NCBI GenBank assembly: GCA_900637275.1 | Contig: LR134362.1 | Span: 310,001-374,000, forward strand | Direction: 5' to 3' | DNA length: 64,000 nt | Source of the DNA: [Pasteurella] aerogenes | GTDB lineage: Bacteria > Pseudomonadota > Gammaproteobacteria > Enterobacterales > Pasteurellaceae | Part shown: positions 34,918 through 44,096 of the stretch, in pieces | How the letters are laid out: every line of letters starts with the position of its first letter | Numbering within the stretch: position 1 is the first letter of the stretch | Made by a program: the position numbers and the translations under genes | Notes under the pieces: model-generated | Told to the model about the DNA's origin: nothing | Databases searched by the model: none | Seen by the model: the letters and a program-made list of their open reading frames with translations, nothing else

Positions 34918-36090
34918 TTACAATCCTAACGCATATTTTAGGGCTTGTTTTTTTAATGGAGTGGCTTTATTGGCTACCATTAACGCCAAATTGCGGGCGA
35001 TTTTAAGTGGCAAAATATCTTCTTTAAAGGCTTTATAGAAGATATCCATACCAGATTGCATGAGTAAGTTATCCGCTTTACGTCGTTGCTGATAGCGAAC
35101 CAGCACAGATGGCGCGGAAAAATCTTCGTCTTTTTTGACCGCACTTTCAATGACGTCTAGCAATGTTTTGACATCTTTAAAACCTAAATTTACCCCTTGA
35201 CCGGCGAGCGGATTGATTGTGTGTGCTGCGTCCCCAACCAACAAGATCCCTTGATTAAAATACGCCTGTGCGTGTTGACGTGTCAATTCAAAACCCGCAG
35301 ATTGTTGTACTTTTATTTGTTCAAGGCGTGCCGGAAAGGCTTGCATAATTTCTTCGCCCAGTTTTTCTTGGGATAATTGTTTGAGATAGGCAAGACGTTG
35401 TGGACTGTCATACCACACCAAGCAAGCTTGATTGCCAAGTAAGGGTAAAAAGGCGCGTGGACCAGAAGGATAGAATTGTTGCCAAGTAATGTCTTGTTGT
35501 GCTAATTCGGTTTCCACCAAAATTAACAGGCAAGATTGACGATATTGCCAACCGGTTAATCCGATACCGGCAAGTTGTCTTAAGCGCGAATGCGCGCCGT
35601 CAGCCGCAATCACCAACGGCGCTTCGTAACTTTCGCCATTGGTTAAAAAAAGGCGCTGATTTTGACCGCACTTTTCTTGTTTTTCAATATTGGCTTGCAA
35701 CGTTGTTGAGACATTTGGATGCGCGGCGAGCGCTTGCCATAACCCCAATTGCACCACGTTATTTTCCACCATAAATCCCAATTCTGGCAATTTGAGATCA
35801 TCGCTGTGAAAATACGTTGAAAACCCCTCGATTTCCCACGTTTCTAACGCACGATAAGGGCAAACTCTCTTATTTTCGATATATTGCCACGCACCAAGTT
35901 GTTGCAATAAATTCACTGATGCAGCACTGATGGCAGAAATGCGAATGTCATAGGGAGAATGCTCGACAAATGTTGGCAATGGCGCGCGTTCAATCAGTTG
36001 AACCTGTAAACCAAGTTTACCTAAACCGACAGCGCAAGCTGCGCCAATCATGCCGCCGCCGACAATAATAATATCTCTGTATGTGGTCAT
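34918..36090 (-). CDS. ubiF: Ubiquinone hydroxylase UbiF
   Basis: A 390-residue flavoprotein monooxygenase of ubiquinone synthesis. FAD motifs are IIVGGGMIGAACAVGL at the N-terminus, VIAADGAHSRLRQ near 160 and LLVGDAAHTINPLAGQGVNL near 280. Specific matches to E. coli UbiF rather than UbiI or UbiH include IRISAISAASV near 50, the QSGMDIFYKAF segment near 351 and the C-terminal KQALKYALGL. UbiF adds the last ring hydroxyl. Divergent from miaB, as in E. coli, which supports the call. Confidence 0.92.
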   Translation of the reverse strand: MTTYRDIIIVGGGMIGAACAVGLGKLGLQVQLIERAPLPTFVEHSPYDIRISAISAASVNLLQQLGAWQYIENKRVCPYRALETWEIEGFSTYFHSDDLKLPELGFMVENNVVQLGLWQALAAHPNVSTTLQANIEKQEKCGQNQRLFLTNGESYEAPLVIAADGAHSRLRQLAGIGLTGWQYRQSCLLILVETELAQQDITWQQFYPSGPRAFLPLLGNQACLVWYDSPQRLAYLKQLSQEKLGEEIMQAFPARLEQIKVQQSAGFELTRQHAQAYFNQGILLVGDAAHTINPLAGQGVNLGFKDVKTLLDVIESAVKKDEDFSAPSVLVRYQQRRKADNLLMQSGMDIFYKAFKEDILPLKIARNLALMVANKATPLKKQALKYALGL

Positions 36091-36276
36091 GTGAACTCCC
36101 TATTTATCGTTTTTAGCGTCAAGTGGTGAGAAAACCGTTGAATAATGCTGAAAAGTGAGGATTATTGTACTCCGAATGGATTAATTATCCAAAATAAAAC
36201 CGATTTTAACTAGCAACTGTGTTCACAACTGGGTAAAATAGCCCATTAAATTTTTATGAATGACAATTTTGAAGCT

Positions 36277-37701
36277 ATGACACAGAAATTACATATTAAA
36301 ACTTGGGGCTGTCAAATGAATGAGTATGACAGCTCAAAAATGGCGGATTTATTAAATAGTACGCATGGATTAGAGCTTACTGACATTCCGGAAGAAGCCG
36401 ATATTTTATTGTTAAATACTTGTTCTATCAGAGAAAAAGCGCAAGAGAAAGTATTCCATCAATTGGGACGTTGGAAAGAATTGAAAAAGCAAAAGCCGGG
36501 TTTGGTGATCGGTGTTGGCGGTTGCGTAGCGTCGCAAGAAGGTGAGCATATCCGTACACGTGCACCTTATGTGGACATTGTTTTTGGGCCGCAAACCTTA
36601 CACCGCTTGCCGGAAATGATTAACCAAATTCGTGGCGGGAAAAGTTCGGTTGTGGATATCAGTTTCCCGGAAATTGAAAAGTTTGACCGTTTACCGGAAC
36701 CACGAGCGGAAGGACCGACCGCTTTTGTATCCATTATGGAAGGTTGTAATAAATATTGTTCTTTTTGCGTGGTGCCTTATACCCGTGGCGAAGAAGTTAG
36801 TCGCCCAGTAGATGACGTTTTATTTGAAATTGCACAACTTGCCGAACAAGGCGTGCGCGAAGTCAATTTATTGGGACAAAATGTGAATGCCTATCGTGGA
36901 GCAACGCATGATGGTGGCATTTGTTCTTTTGCTGAATTACTGCGCTTAGTGGCATCTATTGATGGAATTGATCGTCTGCGTTTTACTACCAGCCATCCGA
37001 TTGAATTTACTGATGACATCATTGATGTTTATGCGGATACACCGGAGCTGGTCAGTTTCTTACATTTGCCGGTTCAAAGCGGATCAGATCGCGTGCTGAA
37101 TATGATGAAACGTAATCATACCGCCTTGGAATATAAATCCATTATTCGTAAATTGCGCAAAGTACGCCCTAATATTCAAATTAGTTCGGATTTCATTGTC
37201 GGCTTCCCGGGTGAAACTGATCAAGATTTTGAAGATACCATGAATTTAATCGCGCAAGTGAATTTTGACATGAGTTTCAGCTTTATTTACTCTGCCCGTC
37301 CGGGAACGCCAGCGGCAGATATGCCGGATGATGTATCGGAAGAGGAAAAGAAACAGCGTTTATATTTGTTGCAACAACGGATCAACAACCAAGCGGCGCA
37401 ATTTAGTCGCGCAATGTTGGGAACAGAACAGCGCGTGTTGGTGGAAGGGCCATCGAAAAAAGACATCATGGAATTAACTGGACGCACGGAAACTAACCGT
37501 ATCGTAAATTTCGTTGGTACACCAGATATGATTGGCAAATTTGTGGATATTAAAATCACAGATGTATTCACCAACTCGCTCCGTGGCGACGTGGTGAGAA
37601 CAGAGGATCAAATGGGGCTGCGTATTGTTCAATCTCCACAAACCGTCATTAACCGTACTCGCAAAGAAGATGAACTTGGCGTGGGTAAATATGTGGTATA
37701 A
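36277..37701 (+). CDS. miaB: tRNA-2-methylthio-N6-isopentenyladenosine synthase
   Basis: A 474-residue radical-SAM methylthiotransferase that modifies A37 of tRNAs reading UNN codons. Domains are UPF0004 with cluster cysteines in TWGCQMNEYDSS, NTCSIREKAQ and GGCVASQEGE, the radical-SAM CNKYCSFC near residue 157, and a C-terminal TRAM domain. ATG 36277 gives the family N-terminus MTQKLHIKTWGCQ and the E. coli length; an in-frame ATG at 36256 is possible. Ends at an uptake-signal terminator. Confidence 0.95.
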   Translation: MTQKLHIKTWGCQMNEYDSSKMADLLNSTHGLELTDIPEEADILLLNTCSIREKAQEKVFHQLGRWKELKKQKPGLVIGVGGCVASQEGEHIRTRAPYVDIVFGPQTLHRLPEMINQIRGGKSSVVDISFPEIEKFDRLPEPRAEGPTAFVSIMEGCNKYCSFCVVPYTRGEEVSRPVDDVLFEIAQLAEQGVREVNLLGQNVNAYRGATHDGGICSFAELLRLVASIDGIDRLRFTTSHPIEFTDDIIDVYADTPELVSFLHLPVQSGSDRVLNMMKRNHTALEYKSIIRKLRKVRPNIQISSDFIVGFPGETDQDFEDTMNLIAQVNFDMSFSFIYSARPGTPAADMPDDVSEEEKKQRLYLLQQRINNQAAQFSRAMLGTEQRVLVEGPSKKDIMELTGRTETNRIVNFVGTPDMIGKFVDIKITDVFTNSLRGDVVRTEDQMGLRIVQSPQTVINRTRKEDELGVGKYVV

Positions 37702-37720
37702 ACGCAGGTAAAAACCGTTA

Positions 37721-37768
37721 AAAAAAACACCGCACTTTGAATGAATTGGCAAAGTGCGGTGTTTTTTT
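37721..37768. terminator. Inverted uptake-signal terminator after miaB
   Basis: Two opposed uptake signals form a perfect 18-bp stem (37721-37738 with 37751-37768) around a 12-base loop, ending in seven T. It would stop miaB transcripts and perhaps also nrdG transcripts from the other side. Confidence 0.88.
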
Positions 37769-37871
37769 ATTTATTTTATGCAATAAACCTACAGTTATCT
37801 TCAACAGATTTATTGTGACAATGATAAATTTTTAATTGGCAAAATCGTGCAAAATTCTATCGCACTTCAGC

Positions 37872-38336
37872 TTATTTCAATCGATGTATTACTTGGTTGG
37901 CTGATCCTCGCCAAATAAGGCTGGGATCGGCTTGTTCTTGGATAAATTTCCCGTCAATTAAGACATCAATATAAGGCAGCATTTGTTTTTGTTCTTCATT
38001 GAGATCATCAAGTTTATAGCCTGTCCATAGCCAAATATCTTTGTCCGGACATTCGTGTTTAATGCGTTTTACTAAGGTTAATAATGTCGGCACATTTCTT
38101 GGGTGTAAGGGATCACCACCGCTTAAACTTAATCCTTGGCGTTTGATTCGTGTATCTTTGAGGTCTCGGATAATTTGATCTTCCATGGTTTGATCAAATA
38201 ATACACCGGCGCTAAAAGACCAGCTTTTTTGGTTGTAACAACCTTTGCAGCCATGTTCACAGCCGCTGACAAACAGTGTACAACGAGTTCCTTCACCGTT
38301 GACAATATCGACGGGATAATATTGAAGATAGTTCAT
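37872..38336 (-). CDS. nrdG: Anaerobic ribonucleotide reductase activating enzyme
   Basis: A 154-residue radical-SAM activase that creates the glycyl radical on NrdD. The cluster motif CEHGCKGC lies near residue 20, followed by SLSGGDPLHP near 84. I chose the ATG giving MNYLQYYPVDIVNG, which equals the E. coli start and length; an in-frame ATG six codons upstream exists. It follows nrdD by about 58 bases and is expected to share its promoter. Confidence 0.94.
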   Translation of the reverse strand: MNYLQYYPVDIVNGEGTRCTLFVSGCEHGCKGCYNQKSWSFSAGVLFDQTMEDQIIRDLKDTRIKRQGLSLSGGDPLHPRNVPTLLTLVKRIKHECPDKDIWLWTGYKLDDLNEEQKQMLPYIDVLIDGKFIQEQADPSLIWRGSANQVIHRLK

Positions 38337-38394
38337 ATATCGTTGATTTTCCATTGGAATATGGCACGCACAAAATGCGCGCGCCTGTGTCAGT

Positions 38395-40518
38395 TTACAA
38401 ATGTTTTACCCGACGTTTTACTTCTTCCTGTTTTCCGGCATTAAACGGTCTGGCATCTGGACTGCCTAAATAGCCGCACACACGACGGGTGACTGAGACG
38501 GTTTCGCTGTTATGATTGCCACATTTCGGGCAAGTAAAGCCTTTGCTGGTGCATTCAAATTCGCCAGTAAATCCGCATTCGTAACATTCGTCGATCGGAG
38601 TGTTAGTGCCATAATAAGGCACGCGCTCATAACTGTAATCCCAAACATCTTCCAACGCTTTGAGATTATGTTGCACGTTAGGATATTCTCCATAACAAAT
38701 AAAACCGCCACTTGCCAGGCTTGGATAAGGCATTTCAAAGTCTAATTTATCGTATGGATTGACTTTTTTCTCAACGTCCAAATGGAAACTATTGGTATAG
38801 TAACCTTTGTCGGTGACGCCATCAATCACGCCAAATTGTTTGGTATCCAGCCGACAGAAGCGATCGCAAAGGTTTTCGCTTGGCGTGGAATAAAGGCTAA
38901 AACCGTAGCCGGTTTCTTGTTTCCAGCGTTTGGTGGCTTGGCTTAAATATTCAACGATAGCAATGCCTTTTTGACGCAATTGTTCGTCATCGTAAATCGA
39001 ACGTCCAAACAAGGCGTTAATCGTTTCATGAATACCGATATAGCCTAAGGAAATGGAAGCGCGTCCATTTTTAAAGATGGCGGCAATATTATCATCCGCT
39101 TTTAAGCGAACGCCGCATGCGCCTTCCATATAAAGAATTGGTGCCACGCGTGCTTTGGTGTGTTCCAAACGGGCGATACGAGTCATCAAGGCTTTTTTGG
39201 CAATGGCAAGGCGTTGATCTAAAATTTCATAGAATTTTGCCTCATTTCCTTTGGCTTCAATAGCTATACGTGGCAAATTGAGGCTGATAACGCCCAAATT
39301 ATTGCGTCCGTCATGTATAAATTCGCCACCTTCTTCATAGGCACCCAAAAAACTGCGACAGCCCATTGGTGCCTTGAACGAACCAGTGACTTTGACCACT
39401 TGATCGTAATTTAAAATATCTGGATACATCCGTTTTGAGGCGCATTCCAACGCTAATTGTTTCATATCATAATTCGGATCTTGTGGGCGTTGGTTAATGC
39501 CCCGTTTAATAGTAAACACCAATTTGGGGAAAACCGGCGTTTTGTGATTTTTGCCCAAGCCACGGATGCGATTTTTTAAAATCGATTGCTGAATTAACCG
39601 CTCTTGCCAGCGAGTACCTAGACCGAAACCAAAGGTGACAAAAGGGGTCTGCCCGTTTGAGGTGTGCAAGGTATTGACTTCATATTCCAAGGATTGAAAG
39701 GCATCAAAACATTCTTTTTCAATTAAAGCGTCTGCATAGGCTTTGGGTTGCGGAATTTGCCATTGTTCGGCAGTTTTCAACAATTTTTCATAACTGAGTT
39801 GTACATAAGGCGCCAGTACTTCGTCAATGCGATTGATAGTGGTTCCGCCATAAATATGACTTGCTACTTGCGCGATAATTTGCGCAGTGACTGCAGTGGC
39901 GGTACCAATGGATTTTGGTGGCTCAATTTCCGCATTGCCCATTTTAAATCCTTGCGTAAGCATCCCTTTGAGATCAACCAGCATACAGTTGAACATTGGG
40001 AAAAATGGTGCGTAATCCAAATCGTGATAATGAATTTCACCTTTTTCATGAGCGTCTACCACATCACGCGGTAAAATATGATGTTTAGCATAATGTTTTG
40101 CTACAATCCCCGCCAACAAATCCCGTTGCGTCGGGATGACTTTGGCATCTTTATTGGCATTTTCATTCAACAATTCCACATTGCTTTGCTGAATAAGCCC
40201 CTCGATTTCTTTGGTTAGCGAGCTGCGTTTTTCGCGGGCTAAATCTCGATCATGACGATATTCAATATAGGCGCGGGCAATTTGTGGGTACTGGCTGGAC
40301 ATCAATTGATTTTCCACAATTTGCTGAATGTGATGAATATCGATTTCTTGTTGATGACGGGCAAAAATTGTGTTGCATACCGCTTGTCCCATTTGATGAC
40401 AATAAAAATCGTCGGAAATTTCCACCGCACTTGCTGCTTTTTTTATTGCATTGATAATCCGTTGAATTTCAAACGCGTTACGTGAACCGTCGCGTTTAAT
40501 TACCCAAAATCCGCTCAT
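38395..40518 (-). CDS. nrdD: Anaerobic ribonucleoside-triphosphate reductase
   Basis: A 707-residue class III reductase that makes dNTPs without oxygen. An ATP-cone spans about residues 3-95 (WVIKRDGSRNAFE). The C-terminal zinc site has CYECG and CPKCG near 640-660. The glycyl radical site is about G682 in RRVCGYLGSPDARPF. I chose ATG 40518, preceded by GAGGTGGG; upstream ATG and TTG codons are in frame. The promoter region holds two NrdR boxes and an FNR box. E. coli NrdD has 712 residues. Confidence 0.95.
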   Translation of the reverse strand: MSGFWVIKRDGSRNAFEIQRIINAIKKAASAVEISDDFYCHQMGQAVCNTIFARHQQEIDIHHIQQIVENQLMSSQYPQIARAYIEYRHDRDLAREKRSSLTKEIEGLIQQSNVELLNENANKDAKVIPTQRDLLAGIVAKHYAKHHILPRDVVDAHEKGEIHYHDLDYAPFFPMFNCMLVDLKGMLTQGFKMGNAEIEPPKSIGTATAVTAQIIAQVASHIYGGTTINRIDEVLAPYVQLSYEKLLKTAEQWQIPQPKAYADALIEKECFDAFQSLEYEVNTLHTSNGQTPFVTFGFGLGTRWQERLIQQSILKNRIRGLGKNHKTPVFPKLVFTIKRGINQRPQDPNYDMKQLALECASKRMYPDILNYDQVVKVTGSFKAPMGCRSFLGAYEEGGEFIHDGRNNLGVISLNLPRIAIEAKGNEAKFYEILDQRLAIAKKALMTRIARLEHTKARVAPILYMEGACGVRLKADDNIAAIFKNGRASISLGYIGIHETINALFGRSIYDDEQLRQKGIAIVEYLSQATKRWKQETGYGFSLYSTPSENLCDRFCRLDTKQFGVIDGVTDKGYYTNSFHLDVEKKVNPYDKLDFEMPYPSLASGGFICYGEYPNVQHNLKALEDVWDYSYERVPYYGTNTPIDECYECGFTGEFECTSKGFTCPKCGNHNSETVSVTRRVCGYLGSPDARPFNAGKQEEVKRRVKHL

Positions 40519-40554
40519 ATCCCACCTCATTAATCCCAATTAAAAAAAACGAAA

Positions 40555-40570
40555 GTACTATATATAGATA
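40555..40570 (-). promoter_or_regulatory. NrdR box, promoter-proximal
   Basis: The minus strand carries TATCTATATATAGTAC, sharing the TATATATAGT core of the NrdR consensus. It overlaps the -10 (TATAGT, 40557-40562). Confidence 0.7.
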
Positions 40571-40585
40571 TTTTTACAAATTCAA
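40557..40585 (-). promoter_or_regulatory. Promoter of nrdDG
   Basis: TTGAAT (40580-40585) and TATAGT (40557-40562) are separated by 17 bases, giving a start near 40550, some 32 bases before the nrdD ATG. NrdR boxes cover the -10 and flank the -35. Confidence 0.65.
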
Positions 40586-40601
40586 TCACTACATATAGTG
40601 T
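40586..40601 (-). promoter_or_regulatory. NrdR box, promoter-distal
   Basis: ACACTATATGTAGTGA matches the NrdR consensus ACACTATATATAGTGT at 14 of 16 positions. Its centre is 31 bases, three turns, from the proximal box, the spacing typical for this repressor. Confidence 0.85.
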
Positions 40602-40705
40602 CTATTTAGTTGGGTTTTGATGGAAGAAATGGGTTAAGTATTGGTTTTATTAAGAATATTGGTAAGTGCTGATGGAAAATTCAGCAGAGAGAAATGTGCA
40701 TTTTA

Positions 40706-40719
40706 TTGATTTAGATCAA
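40706..40719 (-). promoter_or_regulatory. FNR box upstream of nrdD
   Basis: TTGATTTAGATCAA is a perfect FNR palindrome. It lies about 162 bases upstream of the NrdR-covered promoter. A second start near 40671 would place it at -41.5. Confidence 0.75.
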
Positions 40720-40733
40720 AAAAATGACACATT

Positions 40734-41177
40734 TTATAAGTACAGCGCCATCACTACAGCATTTTCTCGTTTCCCATCGGCGGTAGGATAGTAGTTCTTG
40801 CGGATATCCACTTCGTTGAAACCTTGTTTTGTATAAAGTTTTTGCGCGTTCAGATTGGATTGGCGCACTTCCAACCAAAGGGTGGCAATGTGTTGCGCAC
40901 GAAGTTGCTCAATTAGTTCACTCAACAATCGGTGACCCAAACCTTGCCCTTGAAATGTGGGATGAATAGCAAGGTTAAATAAGGTCGCTTCATCCAGTAC
41001 CTTTTGGCAGATAGCAAAACCGATGATCTGATTTTGTCGGTGAAGTTTTAAGTTAAGATAGCGTTCACCTTGATTATTTTTTAACGTCCCTAAGGACCAA
41101 GGAACATGGTGTGCCGCTTGCTCTATGGCATAAAGTTGCTCGAAATCTTGTGGTTCGATAAAAGAGATGTTGTACAT
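40734..41177 (-). CDS. rimI: Ribosomal protein S18 N-alanine acetyltransferase
   Basis: A 147-residue GNAT-family acetyltransferase that modifies the N-terminus of ribosomal protein S18. The acetyl-CoA loop is LAIHPTFQGQGLGHRLLSEL near residue 70, and the C-terminal LYTKQGFNEVDIRKNYYP near 111 is typical of RimI. It starts two bases after the holD stop, the same holD-rimI order as in E. coli. Confidence 0.94.
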   Translation of the reverse strand: MYNISFIEPQDFEQLYAIEQAAHHVPWSLGTLKNNQGERYLNLKLHRQNQIIGFAICQKVLDEATLFNLAIHPTFQGQGLGHRLLSELIEQLRAQHIATLWLEVRQSNLNAQKLYTKQGFNEVDIRKNYYPTADGKRENAVVMALYL

Positions 41178-41179
41178 AA

Positions 41180-41587
41180 TCAGTTACTTTTTTGTATTTG
41201 TTGCCATAATTGACGTTTTGCTTGTGGTGATTGGCGGAAGGTTTGCCATGCTGGAGATTGCCATTGACGCTGCGGTTGCGGGCATAAGCTTAAAGCGCGG
41301 TCGATTTTTTCTTGATTATCGCTCAATAACCAATAATCGACTTGGTGTTGTAAATTTAAATGGGGAACAAAGTCAAAATCAATGCGCAGACAATCGCTGA
41401 TTTGCAGATTTAGGCTGTGCAGAATATCGATGAAAAGCGGTTGTGGCGTGATTTCTTGTTCGGCAATAATAATCAAACGAATATGCTCCGCCACTGGCAT
41501 ATTGATGATCCCTTTTAGGACGTCGGGACGCTGCAATTGCCATTGGTGAATATGCATTTGTTGTAGGAGTAAATCTCGTCTGTTCAT
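41180..41587 (-). CDS. holD: DNA polymerase III psi subunit
   Basis: A 135-residue subunit of the clamp-loader complex that links it, with chi, to single-strand binding protein. The family is poorly conserved; the N-terminus MNRRDLLLQQMHIHQWQLQR clearly matches E. coli HolD. I placed the start there; longer upstream extension is open but not supported by homologues. Divergent from rsmC with 62 bases between and translationally close to rimI, an arrangement shared with E. coli. Confidence 0.88.
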   Translation of the reverse strand: MNRRDLLLQQMHIHQWQLQRPDVLKGIINMPVAEHIRLIIIAEQEITPQPLFIDILHSLNLQISDCLRIDFDFVPHLNLQHQVDYWLLSDNQEKIDRALSLCPQPQRQWQSPAWQTFRQSPQAKRQLWQQIQKSN

Positions 41588-41649
41588 TGCATTGCGGTTT
41601 TCGTTTATAATGCGCCTAATTTTAACCAATATTGAATAGGATTAATAGC

Positions 41650-42642
41650 GTGATTTCTGTTGAAAGCCAAGTTCTGCAACGTCATTTAGCGTTTTTTGAG
41701 GGAAAATCGGTATTATTTGCCGGCGGGATCCGTGATGATTTTCCGTCGCAGTTGATGTCGGCGCGAGAGGTTTCTGTGTGGTCATGGTATTTTGACTATG
41801 CGAAAACGCAAAGTGCGGTCAGTTTTTCTTTAGAATGTCCATTTTCCGCCACACTGATGGTTTATTATTGGACAAAAAATAAGCAAGAAACCCAGTTTCA
41901 GTTAATGCAATTATTGGCAAAGGCACCTATAGATCAGGAAATGCTGATTATCGGCGAAAATCGCGCTGGCGTGCGTTCAGTAGAAAATATGCTGGTGGAA
42001 TATGGCGAGATTGCCAAAATTGACGGGGCAAGACGTTGTGGTTTATATCATTTTTGTTTAAAAAAACGACCGCACTTTTCTTTGCCGGCGTATTGGAAAA
42101 GCTATCAACAAGATCGTCTCAAAGGGTTAACGGTTTTTAGTTTACCGGGCGTTTTTAGCGCTAACGAATTGGATTTAGGAACGGATCTTTTGCTTTCAAC
42201 TTTGGATCAACCCTTGCGTGGTAGGGTGCTGGATGTGGGCTGTGGTGCCGGAGTGATTGGTAGTTATATAAAAATGCAGCATCCTAACGTGATATTAACT
42301 ATGAGTGATATTCATGCAATGGCATTAGCGTCAGCAACGCGAACATTAGCGGAAAATCAATTGCAAGGTGAGGTCGTGGCAAGTGATGTGTTTTCACATA
42401 TTCAGGGAAAATTTGATCTGATTGTGTCTAATCCACCTTTTCATCAGGGTGTTGATACGGCTTATTATGCGGTGGAAGAATTGATCCGCCAAGCTAAGTG
42501 GTACCTTAATTCCGGTGGCGAATTGCGCCTTGTTGCGAATGCCTTTTTACCTTATCCGGATCTATTAGATCGTTATTTTGGCGCTCATCAAGTTTTAGCG
42601 CAAACCAGTAAATTTAAGGTTTATTCAGCATGCGCTGTATAA
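41650..42642 (+). CDS. rsmC: 16S rRNA m2G1207 methyltransferase, GUG start
   Basis: A 330-residue two-domain methyltransferase. The SAM-binding motif VLDVGCGAGVIGSY lies near residue 194 and the catalytic NPPF motif (IVSNPPFHQG) near 264. The N-terminal half is a degenerate copy of the same fold. GTG 41650, with AGGA eight bases upstream, gives the family N-terminus MISVESQVLQRH; an in-frame TTG upstream at 41632 is less likely. Length agrees with the E. coli enzyme (343). Confidence 0.93.
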   Translation: MISVESQVLQRHLAFFEGKSVLFAGGIRDDFPSQLMSAREVSVWSWYFDYAKTQSAVSFSLECPFSATLMVYYWTKNKQETQFQLMQLLAKAPIDQEMLIIGENRAGVRSVENMLVEYGEIAKIDGARRCGLYHFCLKKRPHFSLPAYWKSYQQDRLKGLTVFSLPGVFSANELDLGTDLLLSTLDQPLRGRVLDVGCGAGVIGSYIKMQHPNVILTMSDIHAMALASATRTLAENQLQGEVVASDVFSHIQGKFDLIVSNPPFHQGVDTAYYAVEELIRQAKWYLNSGGELRLVANAFLPYPDLLDRYFGAHQVLAQTSKFKVYSACAV

Positions 42643-42784
42643 GATTGTCGGCTTGTGCAATCTATTTGGCAGGTGGCGCTAATGTTGCTTGCCAAATGGG
42701 CGAAAATCCCCTAAACTAGGCGCGATTTTTAATCACCCTCCTCTTAACTTTAAACGCTACCTGTGAGTAGCAGAAGGAATTCTT

Positions 42785-44008
42785 ATGTCAGATAAAGTCA
42801 ATAAATATGGCTGGAAAGCCTTATTGGGTTCGGCTGTGGGTTACGCCATGGACGGATTTGATCTCCTTATCCTCGGATTTATGTTAACCGCGATTTCTGC
42901 TGATTTAGCGCTGTCACCGGCACAAGCGGGATCTTTAGTTACTTGGACGCTTATCGGCGCTGTTGCCGGCGGGATTATTTTTGGTGCCTTAAGCGATCGT
43001 TATGGGCGCGTTCGCGTATTAACGTGGACTATCGTCTTGTTTGCGGTATTCACCGGGTTATGTGCGCTGGCGCAAGGCTACTGGGATTTGTTGATTTATC
43101 GTACCATTGCAGGGATTGGCTTGGGAGGTGAATTTGGTATTGGCATGGCGTTAGCCGCGGAGGCTTGGCCTGCAAAACATCGCGCGAAAGCGGCGTCTTA
43201 TGTCGCATTGGGTTGGCAAGTAGGCGTATTGGCAGCCGCGTTATTAACGCCATTATTATTGCCTTATATTGGTTGGCGCGGGATGTTTGTGGTAGGCATC
43301 TTCCCTGCGTTTGTGGCGTGGTATTTGCGAGCAAAATTACACGAACCGGATGTTTTTGTGCAAAAACAGACCGCACTTTTGCAAAATCAAGAGAGAAAAT
43401 CCAAGTTCGAAGCCTTTAAATTGTTAGTAAAAGATAAAGCAACGACCAAAGTTAGCTTGGGTGTGGTGGTATTAACTTCGGTACAAAATTTCGGTTATTA
43501 CGGGATCATGATTTGGATGCCAAATTTTTTATCCAAGCAGTTGGGATTCAGTTTGACCAAATCCGGTTTGTGGACCGCCGTGACCATTTGCGGCATGATG
43601 CTAGGAATTTGGATTTTTGGACGTTTAGCCGATAAATTCGGGCGTAAACCGAGCTTCTTGTTATTTCAATTTGGGGCGGTGGTAAGTATTATTTTCTATT
43701 CTCAATTAAGCGATTCAACCGCAATGTTATTTGCCGGCGCTTTGTTGGGGATGTTTGTCAACGGAATGATGGGCGGATATGGTGCTTTGATGGCGGAAGC
43801 TTATCCAACAGAGGCGCGCGCTACCGCACAAAATGTGCTGTTTAACTTAGGACGTGCTGTCGGCGGTTTCGGACCCATTGTCGTAGGGGCGGTTGTTTCT
43901 GCATATTCTTTTTCTCTAGCTATCGCCTTTTTAGCGCTGATTTATGTGATTGATATGATCGCAACGATTTTCTTAATCCCTGAATTAAAAGGAAAATCTT
44001 TAAATTAA
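42785..44008 (+). CDS. MFS transporter, sialate/aromatic acid type
   Basis: A 407-residue major facilitator with about 12 helices. GYAMDGFDLLILGF near residue 18 and the two cytoplasmic loop motifs GALSDRYGRVRVL near 67 and GRLADKFGRKPSF near 279 place it in the metabolite:H+ symporter group that includes aromatic-acid and sialate carriers. Substrate is unknown. AGAAGGAAT precedes the ATG. Upstream, 42643-42784, a stem (42664-42671 with 42690-42697) lacks a T run. Confidence 0.85.
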   Translation: MSDKVNKYGWKALLGSAVGYAMDGFDLLILGFMLTAISADLALSPAQAGSLVTWTLIGAVAGGIIFGALSDRYGRVRVLTWTIVLFAVFTGLCALAQGYWDLLIYRTIAGIGLGGEFGIGMALAAEAWPAKHRAKAASYVALGWQVGVLAAALLTPLLLPYIGWRGMFVVGIFPAFVAWYLRAKLHEPDVFVQKQTALLQNQERKSKFEAFKLLVKDKATTKVSLGVVVLTSVQNFGYYGIMIWMPNFLSKQLGFSLTKSGLWTAVTICGMMLGIWIFGRLADKFGRKPSFLLFQFGAVVSIIFYSQLSDSTAMLFAGALLGMFVNGMMGGYGALMAEAYPTEARATAQNVLFNLGRAVGGFGPIVVGAVVSAYSFSLAIAFLALIYVIDMIATIFLIPELKGKSLN

Positions 44009-44037
44009 TCACTAATGCCGTGAGTGTGCAGAAAATA

Positions 44038-44063
44038 AAAAAACGCCCGTTCGGGCGTTTTTT
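44038..44063. terminator. Bidirectional terminator between the MFS gene and metQ
   Basis: A near-perfect palindrome AAAAAACGCCCG / CGGGCGTTTTTT gives a strong hairpin with T runs on both strands, serving two convergent genes. Confidence 0.9.
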
Positions 44064-44096
44064 GTCATAAATGAATGATAAAAAGAGCGGTTAAAA

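Noticed and set aside
42664..42697. Stem between rsmC and the MFS gene as a riboswitch
   Set aside because: Only an 8-bp stem without conserved motifs or an associated terminator.
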